Source of the DNA: Vibrio ichthyoenteri ATCC 700023
GTDB taxonomy: Bacteria > Pseudomonadota > Gammaproteobacteria > Enterobacterales > Vibrionaceae
Direction of reading: 5' to 3'
Length of the DNA stretch: 64,000 nt
NCBI RefSeq assembly: GCF_000222605.1
Contig: NZ_AFWF01000086.1
Coordinates: forward strand, 1-64,000
Part shown: positions 15,150 through 23,797 of the stretch, one piece after another
Layout: each line of letters begins with the position of its first letter
How positions within the stretch are numbered: position 1 is the stretch's first letter
Translations under genes and position numbers: made by a program
The notes under the pieces: model-generated
The model's input: the letters and a program-made list of their open reading frames with translations, nothing else
Told to the model about the DNA's origin: nothing
The model's database searches: none

Positions 15150-16697
15150 TTACTTATTTGGATTTTCTTGCAGTTTTTCCATGACTTGATCCAAGCTGAA
15201 ACTCGCGGCTTCCTGCCTTGGTGGGAATTCCTCAAATGTTTCTAGGAATTTTCCAACGTAAGCTTGAGCAGGAACGAGCATATAAGCACGATCAAGCATC
15301 CAATCGTAATAGGTATTTGAAGTTACATCGGCCACTTCATATGGGTCCATACGTAGGTTGAAGATTTTTGGTACACGCAGAGGCATAAATGGTTCAGCCC
15401 AAATGCGCAAAGTACCTTTTGCGCGCTGCTCCAAAAATACAATTTTCCAGTTATGGTAACGGAGTGAACTAAGGTCACCATCATCTGTGAAGTAGAACAC
15501 CTCTTCACGCGGACCTTGATCGACTTCGCCGGTAAGGTAAGGCAAGAAGTTGTATCCATCTAAGTGTACTTTGAACTCTTTATCACCCGCGCTGTAACCT
15601 TTAAGCAGCTTCTCTTTGATTTGATCATCTCCCGCGGCTGCAACCAGCGTTGGCATCCAATCCATATGGTGCATGATTTCATTTGACACTGAACCCGGTT
15701 CGATTTTACCTGGCCAACGAACCATCGCAGGTACACGGTACGCCCCTTCCCAATTGGTATTTTTCTCACCTCGGAAAGGTGTCAAACCCGCATCTGGCCA
15801 TGAGTTCATATGAGGGCCGTTATCGGTTGAATAGAAAACAATGGTGTTGTCTTTAATGCCGAGATCATCCACCTTTTTCAACAGTGCACCGACATGATTA
15901 TCGTGCTCAACCATACCATCGGCATAAAAGCTGATGCCTGTTTTGCCTTGGTTTTCCTCTTTGACATGCGTACGGAAGTGCATGCGCGTTGCATTCCACC
16001 ACACAAAGAACGGTTTATCCGCTTTCACTGCGCGATCCATAAAATCAAGTGCCGCATCGAGGGTTTCTTCATCCACCGTTTCCATGCGTTTACGTGTTAA
16101 AGGACCGGTGTCTTCAATCTTGCCATCGGCATAAGACTTAATCACACCACGCGGGCCAAACTTCTTACGAAACTCAGGATCTTTTGGATAGTCTACATTC
16201 TCCGGTTCTTCCTCGGCATTCAAGTGATAAAGGTTGCCAAAAAATTCGTCGAAACCGTGGTTAGTCGGAAGATGTTCGTCTTTGTCGCCAAGGTGATTTT
16301 TACCAAACTGCCCGGTCATATAGCCTAATGGCTTGAGCATTTCGGCAATCGTCGCGTCTTCTGCTTGTAAGCCAAGATCGGCTCCAGGCAATCCTACTTT
16401 ACTTAAACCAGTTCTTAGTACAGTTTGACCGGTAATAAATGTCGAACGTCCAGCGGTACAAGATTGCTCACCGTAATAATCGGTAAACATCATGCCCTCT
16501 TTCGCTATTGAGTCGATGTTTGGGGTTTTATAGCCAACAAGTCCAAAGGTATAGGCACTGATATTTGTTTGGCCAATATCGTCCCCCCAGATCACAAGTA
16601 TGTTTGGTTTTTCTGCCGCGATACTGCTACTTGTCGCACCCATTAAGGCTACGGCAAGAATCGCTAATCGGCGTTTGACGCCATATTTCGCTGTCAT
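15150..16697 (-). CDS. Periplasmic arylsulfatase (formylglycine type)
   Basis: 515 residues with a signal peptide (cleavage near SSIAAE, residue 28). Sulfatase features: the metal site in PNILVIWGDDIGQTN (D39 and D40), the activation motif SCTAGRSTFITGQ in which Cys is converted to formylglycine, the GKNHLGD block, and a late metal-ligand motif STDNGPHMNSWPD. The motif is C-x-A-x-R rather than the commonest C-x-P-x-R; both are accepted by maturases. No maturase gene is visible in the window. The substrate (a sulfated polysaccharide, phenol or choline derivative) is unknown. It is the first gene of the minus-strand run leading to the cytochrome and the MoxR-Bat operon, with an inverted repeat in its promoter region. 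Confidence 0.85.
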   Translation of the reverse strand: MTAKYGVKRRLAILAVALMGATSSSIAAEKPNILVIWGDDIGQTNISAYTFGLVGYKTPNIDSIAKEGMMFTDYYGEQSCTAGRSTFITGQTVLRTGLSKVGLPGADLGLQAEDATIAEMLKPLGYMTGQFGKNHLGDKDEHLPTNHGFDEFFGNLYHLNAEEEPENVDYPKDPEFRKKFGPRGVIKSYADGKIEDTGPLTRKRMETVDEETLDAALDFMDRAVKADKPFFVWWNATRMHFRTHVKEENQGKTGISFYADGMVEHDNHVGALLKKVDDLGIKDNTIVFYSTDNGPHMNSWPDAGLTPFRGEKNTNWEGAYRVPAMVRWPGKIEPGSVSNEIMHHMDWMPTLVAAAGDDQIKEKLLKGYSAGDKEFKVHLDGYNFLPYLTGEVDQGPREEVFYFTDDGDLSSLRYHNWKIVFLEQRAKGTLRIWAEPFMPLRVPKIFNLRMDPYEVADVTSNTYYDWMLDRAYMLVPAQAYVGKFLETFEEFPPRQEAASFSLDQVMEKLQENPNK

Positions 16698-16763
16698 AGA
16701 AACCTCTGTTGTAGTGAAAAATGTGCTTCCTGCTCAGAAACGTATAGCCCAGAAATTTAATTA

Positions 16764-16781
16764 ATGCGAATTAGATCGCAT
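16764..16781. promoter_or_regulatory. Inverted repeat upstream of the sulfatase gene
   Basis: ATGCGA-ATTAGA-TCGCAT is a perfect 6-bp dyad with a 6-base spacer, 67-84 bases before the sulfatase start. It is a candidate operator for an unidentified repressor; no regulator gene lies beside it. Confidence 0.35.
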
Positions 16782-17100
16782 AACACGTCACGGCTATTCA
16801 TAACTCGGACATTACTACGTACAGCAGCGCAAGAATCATCAATGAGAGCTGAAAAAATTCATGACCAATCTGATAATTAGCTCGCTAGGAAGGGGATGAA
16901 TCGCGAGTGTTAAAGGGCAGTTGAAGCAATCACACTGGGGTTAAATTATCCGATGGGCAGTCGTCGTCCCTGCGACTAAAAAACCTGCATTTAACGAAAA
17001 ATGACATACTCTGGCGTCTACCTGCGATATTAATTCACAGTTAGATACACATTTACATAACATATTCTTTTGCGTAAATTGAAAGTTAAAACAATATAAT

Positions 17101-17115
17101 TGATAATGCGTATCA
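17101..17115. promoter_or_regulatory. Fur-like box before the two-component operon
   Basis: TGATAATGCGTATCA matches the Fur 7-1-7 pattern TGATAATnATTATCA at 12 of 14 defined positions and is a near-palindrome. It ends 18 bases before the regulator start codon, where bound Fur would block transcription or initiation. This points to iron-repressed expression. Confidence 0.65.
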
Positions 17116-17133
17116 TATTCACCTAGGTAAAAT

Positions 17134-17895
17134 ATGATGTTTGACGCATTACCCGCAGGCTCAACAACCACTTCATCGTTTGATAGTGAGAACAGTACCT
17201 CTCCGTTATCGATCCTTCTGGTCGAGGATGATATAAACCTCAATCATCAATTGACCGCCCTGCTACAAAGCGAACACTATTGTGTTTCCAATGTAGAGTG
17301 TGGGGCCAAAGCGTTAACTTTACTCAAAATGCGCCAATTTGACTTAATACTGCTTGATGTCAACATCCCTAACATAGATGGATTTGGTTTACTAAAATAC
17401 GTCCGCTCTCATTCACGTACCCCCGTCATTATGCTGACCGCTTATGGTGCAGAAGAGCATCGTATAAAAGGATTGCGCTATGGTGCGGATGATTACATTA
17501 GCAAGCCGTGTAATTTTGAAGAGGTAAAACTAAGAATTGAAGCGGTACTTCGCCGAACCCAACAACTCGCAGCCCCAACCTCTTCCCGCTACTTAAGTTA
17601 TCAAGAGCTAACGCTCGATAGGCAAACTTATCAAGTCACCGTAACAAGCGAGAATCATGAAGAACCGCTAGTATTCACCCCCATTCAGTTCAAATTGCTT
17701 TGGACACTCATACAGCACAAAGGATCTGTGCAAAGCAAACCTTTCCTCTATCAAGCCGTACTTGAACGAGAATTTAGCCCCTATGACCGCGCACTTGATA
17801 TGCATTTAAGCCGAGTTAGAAAGCAGTTATCCGCGCTTGGAATGGCGCAGGGACGCATACAAACAGTTCATGGAAAGGGATATATAATCAAATGA
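17134..17895 (+). CDS. OmpR/PhoB-family response regulator
   Basis: 253 residues. An unusual Ser/Thr-rich N-terminal stretch (about 1-25) precedes the receiver domain, which shows the acidic pair in LLVEDD, the phosphoacceptor Asp in LILLDVNIP, the Thr in IMLTAYG and the Lys in ISKPCN. A winged-helix DNA-binding domain follows (FTPIQFKLLWTLIQHKG and the recognition segment DRALDMHLSRVRKQL). The start codon has AGG eight bases ahead. Its TGA overlaps the kinase ATG by four bases. Downstream are a TonB receptor and a siderophore-type binding protein. The layout recalls PeuRS-PeuA of V. parahaemolyticus, where a two-component system turns on an enterobactin receptor; that analogy is inference, not identity. 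Confidence 0.88.
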   Translation: MMFDALPAGSTTTSSFDSENSTSPLSILLVEDDINLNHQLTALLQSEHYCVSNVECGAKALTLLKMRQFDLILLDVNIPNIDGFGLLKYVRSHSRTPVIMLTAYGAEEHRIKGLRYGADDYISKPCNFEEVKLRIEAVLRRTQQLAAPTSSRYLSYQELTLDRQTYQVTVTSENHEEPLVFTPIQFKLLWTLIQHKGSVQSKPFLYQAVLEREFSPYDRALDMHLSRVRKQLSALGMAQGRIQTVHGKGYIIK

Positions 17896-19226
17896 AACGA
17901 GTTCTCTTTTGGCGATTATTCATCGTGCTCGCTTTAGGTGGCGTTATCTTTTTTTCTTTACTGCATAGCGCAGCACTCATATCTAATGAAAAAATGAGCT
18001 ATTTAGCCCAACAGCATCAACAAGAAATTCTCGATTGGGGCGTAACCGCGCAGCAGTTTATCGATGACAGTGATCAGCAAGGTTTGGACAACTGGTTAAC
18101 CCAACTGGCCTATCAGGAAAACACGTGGGTAACGGTGGTTAAATCCCAAATTGATGTGGTCAGTGGCAACGGGCTTAATACCCGTTTTTGGTCTGGTTAC
18201 GGGATAGGCCGAAACGTAGAATGGAAAATTCACCTCGATTTCCCCGATAACCCAATCATGGAAGTCGCCCTATCACCCAGCAATCACCACTTTTTGATTA
18301 TATTACCCGAACGTATGCGTCCGGGAGGCTATCTGTCGCATGCATTTTGGTTATTCCGTGTCGTGATTCCTTTTATTGCTCTGCTGAGTTTAACCGTTTA
18401 TCTATACCGATATGTTATGCGCCCTTTGCGTGGTTTTCAGCGAGCCACCAAAGACTTTAGCCAAGGTAACTATCAAGCAAGGGTGAGCCATTATCTCACC
18501 CTTGGCGACGATGAAGTCAGTCATGTGGCGAAAACCTTCGATATGATGGCCGATCGAACCGAACGTGTTATTGAGCATAATCGCAACCTAATCGCTGAAA
18601 TGTCCCATGAAATACGCACGCCCCTGGCACGTGTCGAAATGGCCACTGACTGTGTAGAGAACCATATCGATACCTATACCATGGTCGAAAGAATTCGCTC
18701 AGAGGTGAAAAACATTCGCCAGATGGCGGAAGACACTCTCACATTAGCATGGCTAGAGAATGAACGCCCAAACCTATGCCAAGAATCCTTTGATCTGGTT
18801 GAGTTGCTGGATGCCATTATTGAAGATGCGCGTTTTGAGTATCCAGATCGAACGATCTCGTGCAACATCCCAGCATCCATACCTTTGACCCACTCCAATC
18901 AGCGGGCGCTTTCTCAGGCCCTAGAAAACATCATCCGTAATGGCTTACGCTACACGCCAGCAGGTGATATTTTTATTGTCACTGCCTGCTTGTCACAGCG
19001 CGCGGCTCACATCACGATTTCTGACTCCGGCCCAGGACTTGAGCCATCACTGACTAAAACTATCTTCCGCCCATTCTTTAAAGCCAACAACCAACAAGGT
19101 GCTCGCAAAGGCTTTGGGGTTGGGCTGGCACTCGCAAAACGTCATATCGAAGCGGTGAATGGCACTATAGAGGCCAAAAATCGTCAGGCTAGTGGGCTCG
19201 ACATGGTGATCGAACTGCCCTCTTAA
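17892..19226 (+). CDS. Sensor histidine kinase
   Basis: 444 residues. Membrane helix 1 (about 8-28) and helix 2 (about 156-176) enclose a periplasmic sensor of roughly 125 residues with no family I recognise. A HAMP domain follows, then the dimerisation/phosphoacceptor site EMSHEIRTPLARVEM with its His, and an ATPase domain with N box ENIIRNGLRY, G1 SDSGPGLE and G2 GFGVGLALAKRH. All catalytic motifs look intact. The gene overlaps the response regulator by four bases and should be its partner. The signal sensed may be a ferric siderophore or iron, judged from the neighbouring genes. Confidence 0.88.
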   Translation: MKRVLFWRLFIVLALGGVIFFSLLHSAALISNEKMSYLAQQHQQEILDWGVTAQQFIDDSDQQGLDNWLTQLAYQENTWVTVVKSQIDVVSGNGLNTRFWSGYGIGRNVEWKIHLDFPDNPIMEVALSPSNHHFLIILPERMRPGGYLSHAFWLFRVVIPFIALLSLTVYLYRYVMRPLRGFQRATKDFSQGNYQARVSHYLTLGDDEVSHVAKTFDMMADRTERVIEHNRNLIAEMSHEIRTPLARVEMATDCVENHIDTYTMVERIRSEVKNIRQMAEDTLTLAWLENERPNLCQESFDLVELLDAIIEDARFEYPDRTISCNIPASIPLTHSNQRALSQALENIIRNGLRYTPAGDIFIVTACLSQRAAHITISDSGPGLEPSLTKTIFRPFFKANNQQGARKGFGVGLALAKRHIEAVNGTIEAKNRQASGLDMVIELPS

Positions 19227-19346
19227 TACCTGATTTTATTATTGATCATAACGTTGTGACTCATTCTATTACTGAGCCTGTCATTGATTTGTAACAGTTG
19301 TAAAAGTCATTTACTCCGCAGGGGCAAATCTTCAATATCCACAACC

Positions 19347-19365
19347 GATAATAATTCTCATTTAA
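19347..19365. promoter_or_regulatory. Fur-like box before the TonB receptor gene
   Basis: GATAATAATTCTCATTTAA matches the 19-bp Fur consensus at about 13 positions, with the best match in its left half. It ends 18 bases before the receptor start, the same offset as the box before the regulator. The receptor therefore likely has its own iron-repressed promoter in the 156-base gap after the kinase. Confidence 0.5.
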
Positions 19366-19382
19366 TCAAGGGGTTTACGGGA

Positions 19383-21299
19383 ATGGATACCGTATTTAAG
19401 TTAAGCCCTGTGGCGCTCGCCCTCATTGCATTTTCAACCTCAGCACAAGAGACAGAAGTCATTGAAGTGACCGGTCAACAGTTGATTGGCGTTGACACCA
19501 TCATCACCGCGGAAGATCTCTCTAAACGTCAAGCGAGTGACCTCAATGATATCTTTCGTAACGATCCTGAAGTGACGGTCGGTGGTTCATCGGGGATCAG
19601 TCAGAAGATTTATGTGCGTGGTTTAGAAGATACCATGCTTAATGTCACGATTGATGGTGCCCAACAGACCAGTAATTTATTCCACCACCAAGGCCGTTTA
19701 TCAATTGAACCTGAACTGCTTAAACAAGTTGATGTGAGTGCTGGTGCCGGTCGAGCGACCAATGGCCCAGGCGCATTGGGTGGCGCAATTCAGTTTAAAA
19801 CCAAAGATGCTCACGATTTACTGCATAGTGGCGAAAAATTTGGTGCACAAATCAAAAGTGGTTACTACACCAACAACAAAGGGCAAAAATACTCTGCCAG
19901 TTTATATGGTGAAATCACCGAAGGACTCGGGCTCCTAGCGACCTACGGCTATATTGATAGCGATAACATCAAAAATGGCAACGGTGACGAACAACCCTAT
20001 ACGGCAACGGAACAACATGTTGGCCTCATCAAGCTTTCCGGGCAAATCAACCCAAATCACTATATTTCATTAGCTTATGATTTCCGTGAAGATGATGGCG
20101 CGCGTCTGACCAAACCGCACTTCCAACCCAGTTTTAAAAATACCCCTCTAGAACAAGAAGCAGACCGCGAGACCATCACCGGTAACTATCGCTTTACCCA
20201 AGGTAATTACGTTGCTCTGGATGCGACGGTCTATAACACTCGATCTCGCATGTCTCACTTAGACAACCCACTTTGGGGGACGAGTGATGGCTCAATCGAG
20301 ACCTTTGGCGGAAAACTGTTCAACACTGCATCGTTTGAAAAACACACTCTGATTGTGGGTGCTGATTATCGTGATGATGAATCTGAATTTGAAACCAACT
20401 GGGACGGAAACCGTTTTGACTATGAAAAAGGCAAAGTTTATGGTCTGTTTGTGCAAGATGATTGGCAAGTTACCGACACCATATTGCTCAGCGCGGGGGC
20501 ACGTTACGACTGGTATCAACTGACTGACAATGTCGATCAAGATTTCGAATCTTCTGGCTTCAGTCCAAACATCGGCATCGACTACGAAGTCGCTTCCGGT
20601 GTTGTGATGTTCGCTAACTATGCAGAAGCATTCCGTGGCCAAACGGCTAAGGAACTCTTTATCATCGACTGGCGTGAAAACGATCCTAACCGTGGCCCAG
20701 AACGAGCGAAAAACTTCGAGTTTGGTACCCGAGTCCTCAAAGATAACTTCTTTGCTGGGATCACGGTATTCGATAGCCGAATTAAAGATGTGGTGGATAA
20801 AGACTCCGTCACGGGCAACTACACCAACGTCGGTGAACTGGTCACAACCGGTGTGACGGCTTATGTGGGAACTCATCTAGGCGATTTGTCGACGCAACTA
20901 AGTTACAACCAATCTAAGCCTGAGCTCAACGGTGTTCCATTGAGTGATGGAGACAGCACGTTAGGCACCTCAATTGGTGACACATGGGTGCTTGATCTCA
21001 ACTACACCTTATCTCAAGCGCTACAGTTTGGTTGGACATCGACTTTCGTTGAACGCCTCTCTTATACCGCAGATGCCACAACCTATCCTGAAAAAGCCGG
21101 TTACGGTGTTCATGATCTCTATGCACAGTGGCAGCCAATCACCAGTGAAGAATTGTTATTAACCTTGTCGGTTAAAAATGTATTCGACAAACAATACTTC
21201 GATCATGGCACCTACGTTGGCATTATTGGAAGCGAAGTAGCTAAAGGCTACGCCTCCCCTGGTCGTGATGTTCGATTCAACCTGAGCTATGCATTTTAA
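19383..21299 (+). CDS. TonB-dependent outer-membrane receptor (iron/siderophore or heme)
   Basis: 638 residues from ATG 19383, with a signal peptide (cleavage near STSAQE). A plug domain follows (EDLSKRQASDLNDIFRNDPEV, IYVRGLEDTMLNVTIDGAQQ, GAGRATNGPGALGGAIQFKT), then a 22-strand-type barrel ending in Phe (FNLSYAF), as outer-membrane proteins do. The segments YAEAFRGQTAKELF and NPNRGPERAKNFEFG resemble the FRAP/NPNL region of heme and hemoglobin receptors, while the neighbouring binding protein suggests a siderophore, so the ligand is open. An upstream in-frame ATG exists, but it lacks a signal peptide and would be translated through the Fur-like box. Expression is probably controlled by both Fur and the upstream two-component pair. 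Confidence 0.88.
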   Translation: MDTVFKLSPVALALIAFSTSAQETEVIEVTGQQLIGVDTIITAEDLSKRQASDLNDIFRNDPEVTVGGSSGISQKIYVRGLEDTMLNVTIDGAQQTSNLFHHQGRLSIEPELLKQVDVSAGAGRATNGPGALGGAIQFKTKDAHDLLHSGEKFGAQIKSGYYTNNKGQKYSASLYGEITEGLGLLATYGYIDSDNIKNGNGDEQPYTATEQHVGLIKLSGQINPNHYISLAYDFREDDGARLTKPHFQPSFKNTPLEQEADRETITGNYRFTQGNYVALDATVYNTRSRMSHLDNPLWGTSDGSIETFGGKLFNTASFEKHTLIVGADYRDDESEFETNWDGNRFDYEKGKVYGLFVQDDWQVTDTILLSAGARYDWYQLTDNVDQDFESSGFSPNIGIDYEVASGVVMFANYAEAFRGQTAKELFIIDWRENDPNRGPERAKNFEFGTRVLKDNFFAGITVFDSRIKDVVDKDSVTGNYTNVGELVTTGVTAYVGTHLGDLSTQLSYNQSKPELNGVPLSDGDSTLGTSIGDTWVLDLNYTLSQALQFGWTSTFVERLSYTADATTYPEKAGYGVHDLYAQWQPITSEELLLTLSVKNVFDKQYFDHGTYVGIIGSEVAKGYASPGRDVRFNLSYAF

Positions 21300-21310
21300 A
21301 GGATAGTCTT

Positions 21311-22216
21311 ATGTTCAAAACAGCCAGTCAGTGGCTATTGACCGCCCTTTGGGCGGTCTCTTCCAGCGCTATCAGCCAATCAATTGTGGTCGAGCATCCA
21401 TTAGGCACAACCACTTTACCAACCCAACCAAGCAGAGTGGTTGTGCTTGGTATGGATGCGTTAGATGTTATGGATTATTTGGAAATCGAACCGATTGGGG
21501 TAGTAAAGCGCCCGATGCCTGATTATCTAACTAAATATCAAGCGGAGCGTTACGTCAGCGTAGGGACGCTACATGAACCTGACTTTGAGACGATTTATAC
21601 TCTAAAGCCAGACCTCATTATTGTCAGCAATCGCAGCACGCCAGCTTACGATGAGTTGAGCAAAATTGCCCCAACGGTCGCTTTTACGGTCGACGCTCGT
21701 CAGTTTTGGCTTTCAACCCAAATAGCATGGCGAATGATGGGGAAACTCTTTCAGCAACAAGCTGCCATTGAGCGCATCATAAAAGCCACTGAAGAACGAA
21801 TCACAGCGATTCAACAACGTGCATTGGCAGAAAATGCTCAAGCTTTGATGGTGATGGCCAATGGTGACAATATTACCACTTTTGGTGCAGGTTCTAGATA
21901 CGATGCCATTTTTAACGAATTTGGCTTCAAAGAGATCGTCGATAATGATGAAACCGCTGCGCACGGCGACTTAATCAGCTATGAGTTTATCGCAGAAGCT
22001 GACCCAGACTATCTATTGGTGATGGACCGAGACAAAGCGATTGGACGAGAATCAGGTACAGCGAAAAAAGGCTTTAGCAATGAATTAATCAAGCAAACCA
22101 AAGCGGCGAAAAATGGACGCATCACTGAATTAAACCCACAAGCTTGGTACATCTCCGCCAGTGGTATTACCGCTACAGAGATTATGATCAAGGATATTAC
22201 GATGGCACTAGAGTAG
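21311..22216 (+). CDS. Siderophore ABC transporter substrate-binding protein (FecB/CeuE-like)
   Basis: 301 residues with a signal peptide (about 1-22). The mature part has the two-lobed helical-backbone fold of class III binding proteins: SRVVVLGMDALDVMDYLEIEPIGV, a CeuE/VctP-like YVSVGTLHEPDFETIYTLKPDLIIV and a late PQAWYISASGI segment. It should carry a ferric siderophore from the TonB receptor to an inner-membrane permease. No permease or ATPase gene is next to it, so it must borrow one from elsewhere. It starts 11 bases after the receptor stop and is surely co-transcribed with it. A strong terminator follows. Confidence 0.87.
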   Translation: MFKTASQWLLTALWAVSSSAISQSIVVEHPLGTTTLPTQPSRVVVLGMDALDVMDYLEIEPIGVVKRPMPDYLTKYQAERYVSVGTLHEPDFETIYTLKPDLIIVSNRSTPAYDELSKIAPTVAFTVDARQFWLSTQIAWRMMGKLFQQQAAIERIIKATEERITAIQQRALAENAQALMVMANGDNITTFGAGSRYDAIFNEFGFKEIVDNDETAAHGDLISYEFIAEADPDYLLVMDRDKAIGRESGTAKKGFSNELIKQTKAAKNGRITELNPQAWYISASGITATEIMIKDITMALE

Positions 22217-22258
22217 TCATCTACCCACTTGCATCTATGTCATAACGAATACTCTTTG

Positions 22259-22288
22259 TGCCGCGAGGTTATCTCGCGGCATTTTTTT
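22259..22288 (+). terminator. Rho-independent terminator of the iron-uptake operon
   Basis: A 9-bp perfect stem (TGCCGCGAG/CTCGCGGCA, 5-base loop) is followed by seven T residues. Confidence 0.92.
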
Positions 22289-22474
22289 ACCCGCAGATCA
22301 ACTCACATAGCGCAAATCAACGCTGTTGGTCTCCAACGTGTCGCCAATATTATTCTGCGAGCGACATCAATGAAGCTCGCTATTTTATCCGTCGCACGAT
22401 AGCAAATACCCGTTAAACTGGTGGACGCTACCACCATCGGTGCACACCCAGTGTATTTCAGAGAGAGTCTTCTA

Positions 22475-23674
22475 TTGCGCAGTATCGGTACATTATTTAG
22501 CGGACAAAATGGGGTTCTTTTCGCCATCAATAGCGTTACCGCACTCGCTTTTGCATTTATTCTGCCGGTCATGAGCCTGTTTCTAATCACGGAACTTAAT
22601 GCGCCTCCCGCTTATTTGGGCATTTATACAACACTCACCGCAATCATCACGATCATTGTTAGCCAAAAGTTAACTGCACTTATCGACCAAGGCGTGCCGA
22701 GTAAACGCCTATTTCTTTTTTCGTTACTTGGGATCATTGCCTCTGCGGTCGGATTCTCATTCGCTCAAACATTTTGGCATGCATTACTGATTGGTTGTAC
22801 GGCAATGCCGATCGCATCAAGCGCCATTCCATTGCTCCTCACCATTATTCGCAATTATGCCGATAGCAGCGGCCAAAACAGCGCTAAACTCAACTCTCAA
22901 ATGCGTTCGTCAGTATCCTTGCTGTGGATTTTCGGCCCACCACTGGCCTTTATATCCGTCGAACACCTTGGTTTTACCACCAACTATTACCTTTCTATTG
23001 CATTTGCGTTGGCTGTTATTTTGATCGTCACCTTTGGGCTTAAATTACCGCAAGCCAATCGGGTCGTAAAAACCAAAGAGCAGCATGACGCATTGCCAAA
23101 ACAAGTCTGGTTTCTGGCGTTTATTACGCTACTTGCCAATATTGGTAACAGCACTTATATCAACGGCATGCCATTGCTGATCACACGTGAAATGGGCTTA
23201 CCGACTTCCTACCCTGGATTCTTGTTCGGTCTTACCGCTGCAGTTGAAATTCCTGTGATGCTACTGGCGGTTGGCTGGGCTGAACGCTGGAACAAACCGG
23301 CGGTGATTCGTATCGGTTTTGTCAGCGCCATGGCTTTTTATGTGGGTATGTTTTACGCCCAAACGATGCCTGTGTTACTGGCTCTACAAATATTAAATGG
23401 CATATTTTTTGGTATTTTTGTTGGTCTAGGAGTCACTATCATGCAGGATTACGCACCAAATAATATTGGCAAAGCTTCTGCGATATACACTAACGCTATG
23501 TTGATCGGCACAATGATAGGCACTAGCTCCATGGGAGTCATTTCCCAGTACTTTGGCTTTAGAATGATTCTATTGTCTAGCCTAATCGCCATCAGTTTTG
23601 CCTTCATCGCCCTGTCGATTTTCATGCTAAGAAATCCAAATCATGTCAATAATGAGCTGGTAACACCCTGCTAA
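22475..23674 (+). CDS. MFS sugar efflux transporter, SetA/SetB-like
   Basis: About 399 residues from a TTG at 22475 that has AGAGAGAG seven bases ahead; a GTG at 22421 would add 18 residues but has no clear ribosome site, so the start is uncertain. Twelve hydrophobic segments are visible. The opening SIGTLFSGQNGVLFAINSVTALAFAFILPVMSLFL, read in two parts, and the QMRSSVSLLWIFGPPLAF motif in the middle are like the Set sugar-efflux family. In E. coli these proteins export glucosides and lactose-like sugars. Its position next to an iron-uptake locus could also suit export of a siderophore-like compound, but the terminator between them argues for separate expression. Confidence 0.75.
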   Translation: MRSIGTLFSGQNGVLFAINSVTALAFAFILPVMSLFLITELNAPPAYLGIYTTLTAIITIIVSQKLTALIDQGVPSKRLFLFSLLGIIASAVGFSFAQTFWHALLIGCTAMPIASSAIPLLLTIIRNYADSSGQNSAKLNSQMRSSVSLLWIFGPPLAFISVEHLGFTTNYYLSIAFALAVILIVTFGLKLPQANRVVKTKEQHDALPKQVWFLAFITLLANIGNSTYINGMPLLITREMGLPTSYPGFLFGLTAAVEIPVMLLAVGWAERWNKPAVIRIGFVSAMAFYVGMFYAQTMPVLLALQILNGIFFGIFVGLGVTIMQDYAPNNIGKASAIYTNAMLIGTMIGTSSMGVISQYFGFRMILLSSLIAISFAFIALSIFMLRNPNHVNNELVTPC

Positions 23675-23797
23675 ACCGTATGCTAGCAGAAATATTACGC
23701 CATTTTGCTTAAACCCTAAGCAGTTACCCAGACTCGACTACCCTATTAAAAATCAGTCGTTATACTTAGCTATAAGTTTCAATAACATTGATATGCC

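Larger units (their letters stand above)
16698..17133. other. Divergent intergenic region between sulfatase and response regulator
   Basis: The region holds the inverted repeat at 16764-16781 and a Fur-like box at 17101-17115. An open frame of 100 codons on the minus strand (16941-17243) overlaps the regulator start and has no coding character. Otherwise I see nothing here. Confidence 0.5.

Noticed and set aside
16941-17243. 100-codon minus-strand frame between sulfatase and response regulator
   Set aside because: It overlaps the regulator start and the Fur-like box and shows no protein-like composition.
22303-22590. 95-codon minus-strand frame at the start of the SetB-like gene
   Set aside because: It is antisense to the transporter start and has no ribosome site or domain.
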